Positions 63,183 through 64,000 of a stretch of 64,000 nucleotides of DNA are shown one piece after another. A program made the position numbers and the translations under genes. This DNA is from Clostridia bacterium (GTDB lineage Bacteria; Bacillota; Clostridia; TANB77; CAG-508): positions 68,860 to 132,859 of the forward strand of contig JAFWYK010000003.1 of the NCBI GenBank assembly GCA_017517685.1. The letters are read 5' to 3'. The notes below the pieces were generated by a model. The model ran no database searches. It had not been told where the DNA came from and saw only the letters and a list, made by a program, of their open reading frames with translations. Every line of letters starts with the position of its first letter. Position 1 is the first letter of the stretch.

Positions 63183-63839
63183 ATGATTAAATTAGATAAA
63201 TTAGAAAAATTAGGTTGGGACTCTTTATCTTTTAGAGCGTATATTGTTAGACCAGAATTAGAATATGTAAGAGAAGATATTGTAACACATATAGATGGAA
63301 TGGATTTTGATAGTCAATATATAAAGGATTTCTTTATGAATATATATGTTACTAATCCTGATGAAGAAGAAAAAATGCAAATAGGTTCTATAAAAGGAAG
63401 ATTTTTTACACTTATGGATTTTACAAGATTTGGAATAACATTGAGTGATGTAGCAGATTGCAGAGGTTGGGATTTTGAGGCTATGGCTTCAGCTATAGTT
63501 GGTAAAGATGGAAATATCAAACCAGAAATTGCTGATGAAGATGATACAATAGTTTATATAGAGGACTTTTATATAAATAAACAATTCAGGAGTTGTGGTA
63601 TAGGCAGTTATATTATAGATAATCTTGAAGATATATTATATTACTATGCAAATACAATTATAGATAAAATAATAGTTTTACCACAGCCAAGAGTAGTAAA
63701 TAAAAGTAAGGGACTTCAAAACATTTCAGAAAAAAACAAGAAGAAAGATGTAATTATGAAAAGATTAGTTTCTTTTTATAATGAAAATGGATTTGAATTT
63801 ATTAAAAACACAAAATATATGGTAAAAAAAATAAGATAA
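63183..63839 (+). CDS. GNAT-fold protein
   Basis: 218 residues from ATG 63183, as GAAAGGA ends 9 bases before; an in-frame TTG (63165) and ATG (63174) are less well placed. The middle region has 'YIEDFYINKQFRSCGIGSYI', with the acetyl-CoA loop (R-S-C-G-I-G), and the C-terminus has 'MKRLVSFYNENGFEFIKNT', typical of GNAT strand 6/7. The N-terminal 100 residues are a non-standard extension with 'DCRGWDFEAMASAIVGKDG'. It sits in the accessory region after the adhesin; the substrate is unknown. Confidence 0.7.
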   Translation: MIKLDKLEKLGWDSLSFRAYIVRPELEYVREDIVTHIDGMDFDSQYIKDFFMNIYVTNPDEEEKMQIGSIKGRFFTLMDFTRFGITLSDVADCRGWDFEAMASAIVGKDGNIKPEIADEDDTIVYIEDFYINKQFRSCGIGSYIIDNLEDILYYYANTIIDKIIVLPQPRVVNKSKGLQNISEKNKKKDVIMKRLVSFYNENGFEFIKNTKYMVKKIR

Positions 63840-63842
63840 ATT

Positions 63843-63870
63843 AAGGGTTAGAAAAATCTAGCTCTTTTTA
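63843..63870 (+). terminator. Intrinsic terminator after the GNAT gene
   Basis: AAGGGTTAGA (63843-63852) pairs with TCTAGCTCTT (63857-63866), 10 bp with two wobbles, followed by TTTA. Confidence 0.75.
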
Positions 63871-63895
63871 ATTTGTTAAAAATAGGAGGTGTGAA

Positions 63896-64000
63896 ATGCC
63901 TAGAAAAAGAAATTTAAGAATGGAAACATATAACAAGTTAATAAGTATTGGGAAATCAACAGAAAAAGATATTTCTAATTTAAAAATAGAAGATTTAAAA
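63896..64000 (+). CDS. Start of an unidentified gene (continues beyond window)
   Basis: ATG 63896 with ATAGGAGGTG 6 bases upstream opens a frame that is still open at the window end (35 codons: MPRKRNLRMETYNKLIS and onwards). The basic start, rich in Arg/Lys, is compatible with a nucleic-acid-binding protein of the accessory element, but nothing further can be said. Confidence 0.6.
   Translation, partial: MPRKRNLRMETYNKLISIGKSTEKDISNLKIEDLK

Overview
The window is strongly AT-rich bacterial DNA using the standard code, with AGGAG-type ribosome binding sites, TTGAnn/TATAAT promoters and short hairpin-plus-T terminators. Zinc-type L32, a small RelA/SpoT synthetase, PlsY/GpsA/PgsA lipid genes, UPF0182, an LPXTG-like surface protein and QueH together point to a Gram-positive Bacillota, most likely an uncultured gut-type Clostridia relative. 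Genus cannot be decided from sequence reading alone. Genes are tightly packed and mostly on the + strand. No gap without a gene is longer than about 210 bases, and no rRNA, tRNA, CRISPR array or insertion sequence was recognised.

Layout. 1-3650: the end of an ECF-type sigma factor, a one-pass membrane partner, and a divergent DUF2207-like membrane protein with a glycine tail. 3838-14349: a run of small metabolic and house-cleaning enzymes (ferredoxin-domain aldo/keto reductase, two HD proteins, GNAT, methyltransferase, Nudix, two Ham1-family paralogues, phosphoesterase, S51 peptidase, isochorismatase family, small alarmone synthetase). 14541-19525: a large adenosine-deaminase-like protein with an extra C-terminal domain, L32, an HNH nuclease gene that looks foreign, and dCMP deaminase. 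19543-30372: der, plsY-gpsA, dtd, asd, two GT-C-like membrane proteins and two membrane-anchored J-domain proteins. 30551-36165: miaB, two proteins with mTERF-like helical repeats, mutS. 36234-55087: a transglutaminase-like protein, an asparagine-synthetase homologue lacking its cysteine, a glucosaminidase, ftsY, UPF0182, pgsA, ligA, ruvB, DUF2142, an FAD oxidoreductase and a QueH-GNAT fusion.

From about 55160 to the end the content changes to accessory DNA: an orphan protein, parA (broken by one extra base), parB, a secreted small-domain protein, a 1511-residue thioester/SpaA-repeat wall-anchored adhesin, and a GNAT protein. This looks like the partition and adhesion part of an integrative element or integrated plasmid that continues beyond the window. 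No attachment site or integrase is visible.

The observations most worth following are: the pair of mTERF-like proteins between miaB and mutS; the 18-bp hairpin that buries the ribosome binding site of the asparagine-synthetase homologue, together with that protein's Cys-to-Ser change; the J-domain pair in which one member has lost HPD; the deaminase-like protein fused to a putative nucleotide-sensing domain; the QueH-GNAT fusion; and the frameshifted parA next to the giant adhesin. I do not see a clear multi-gene defence system.
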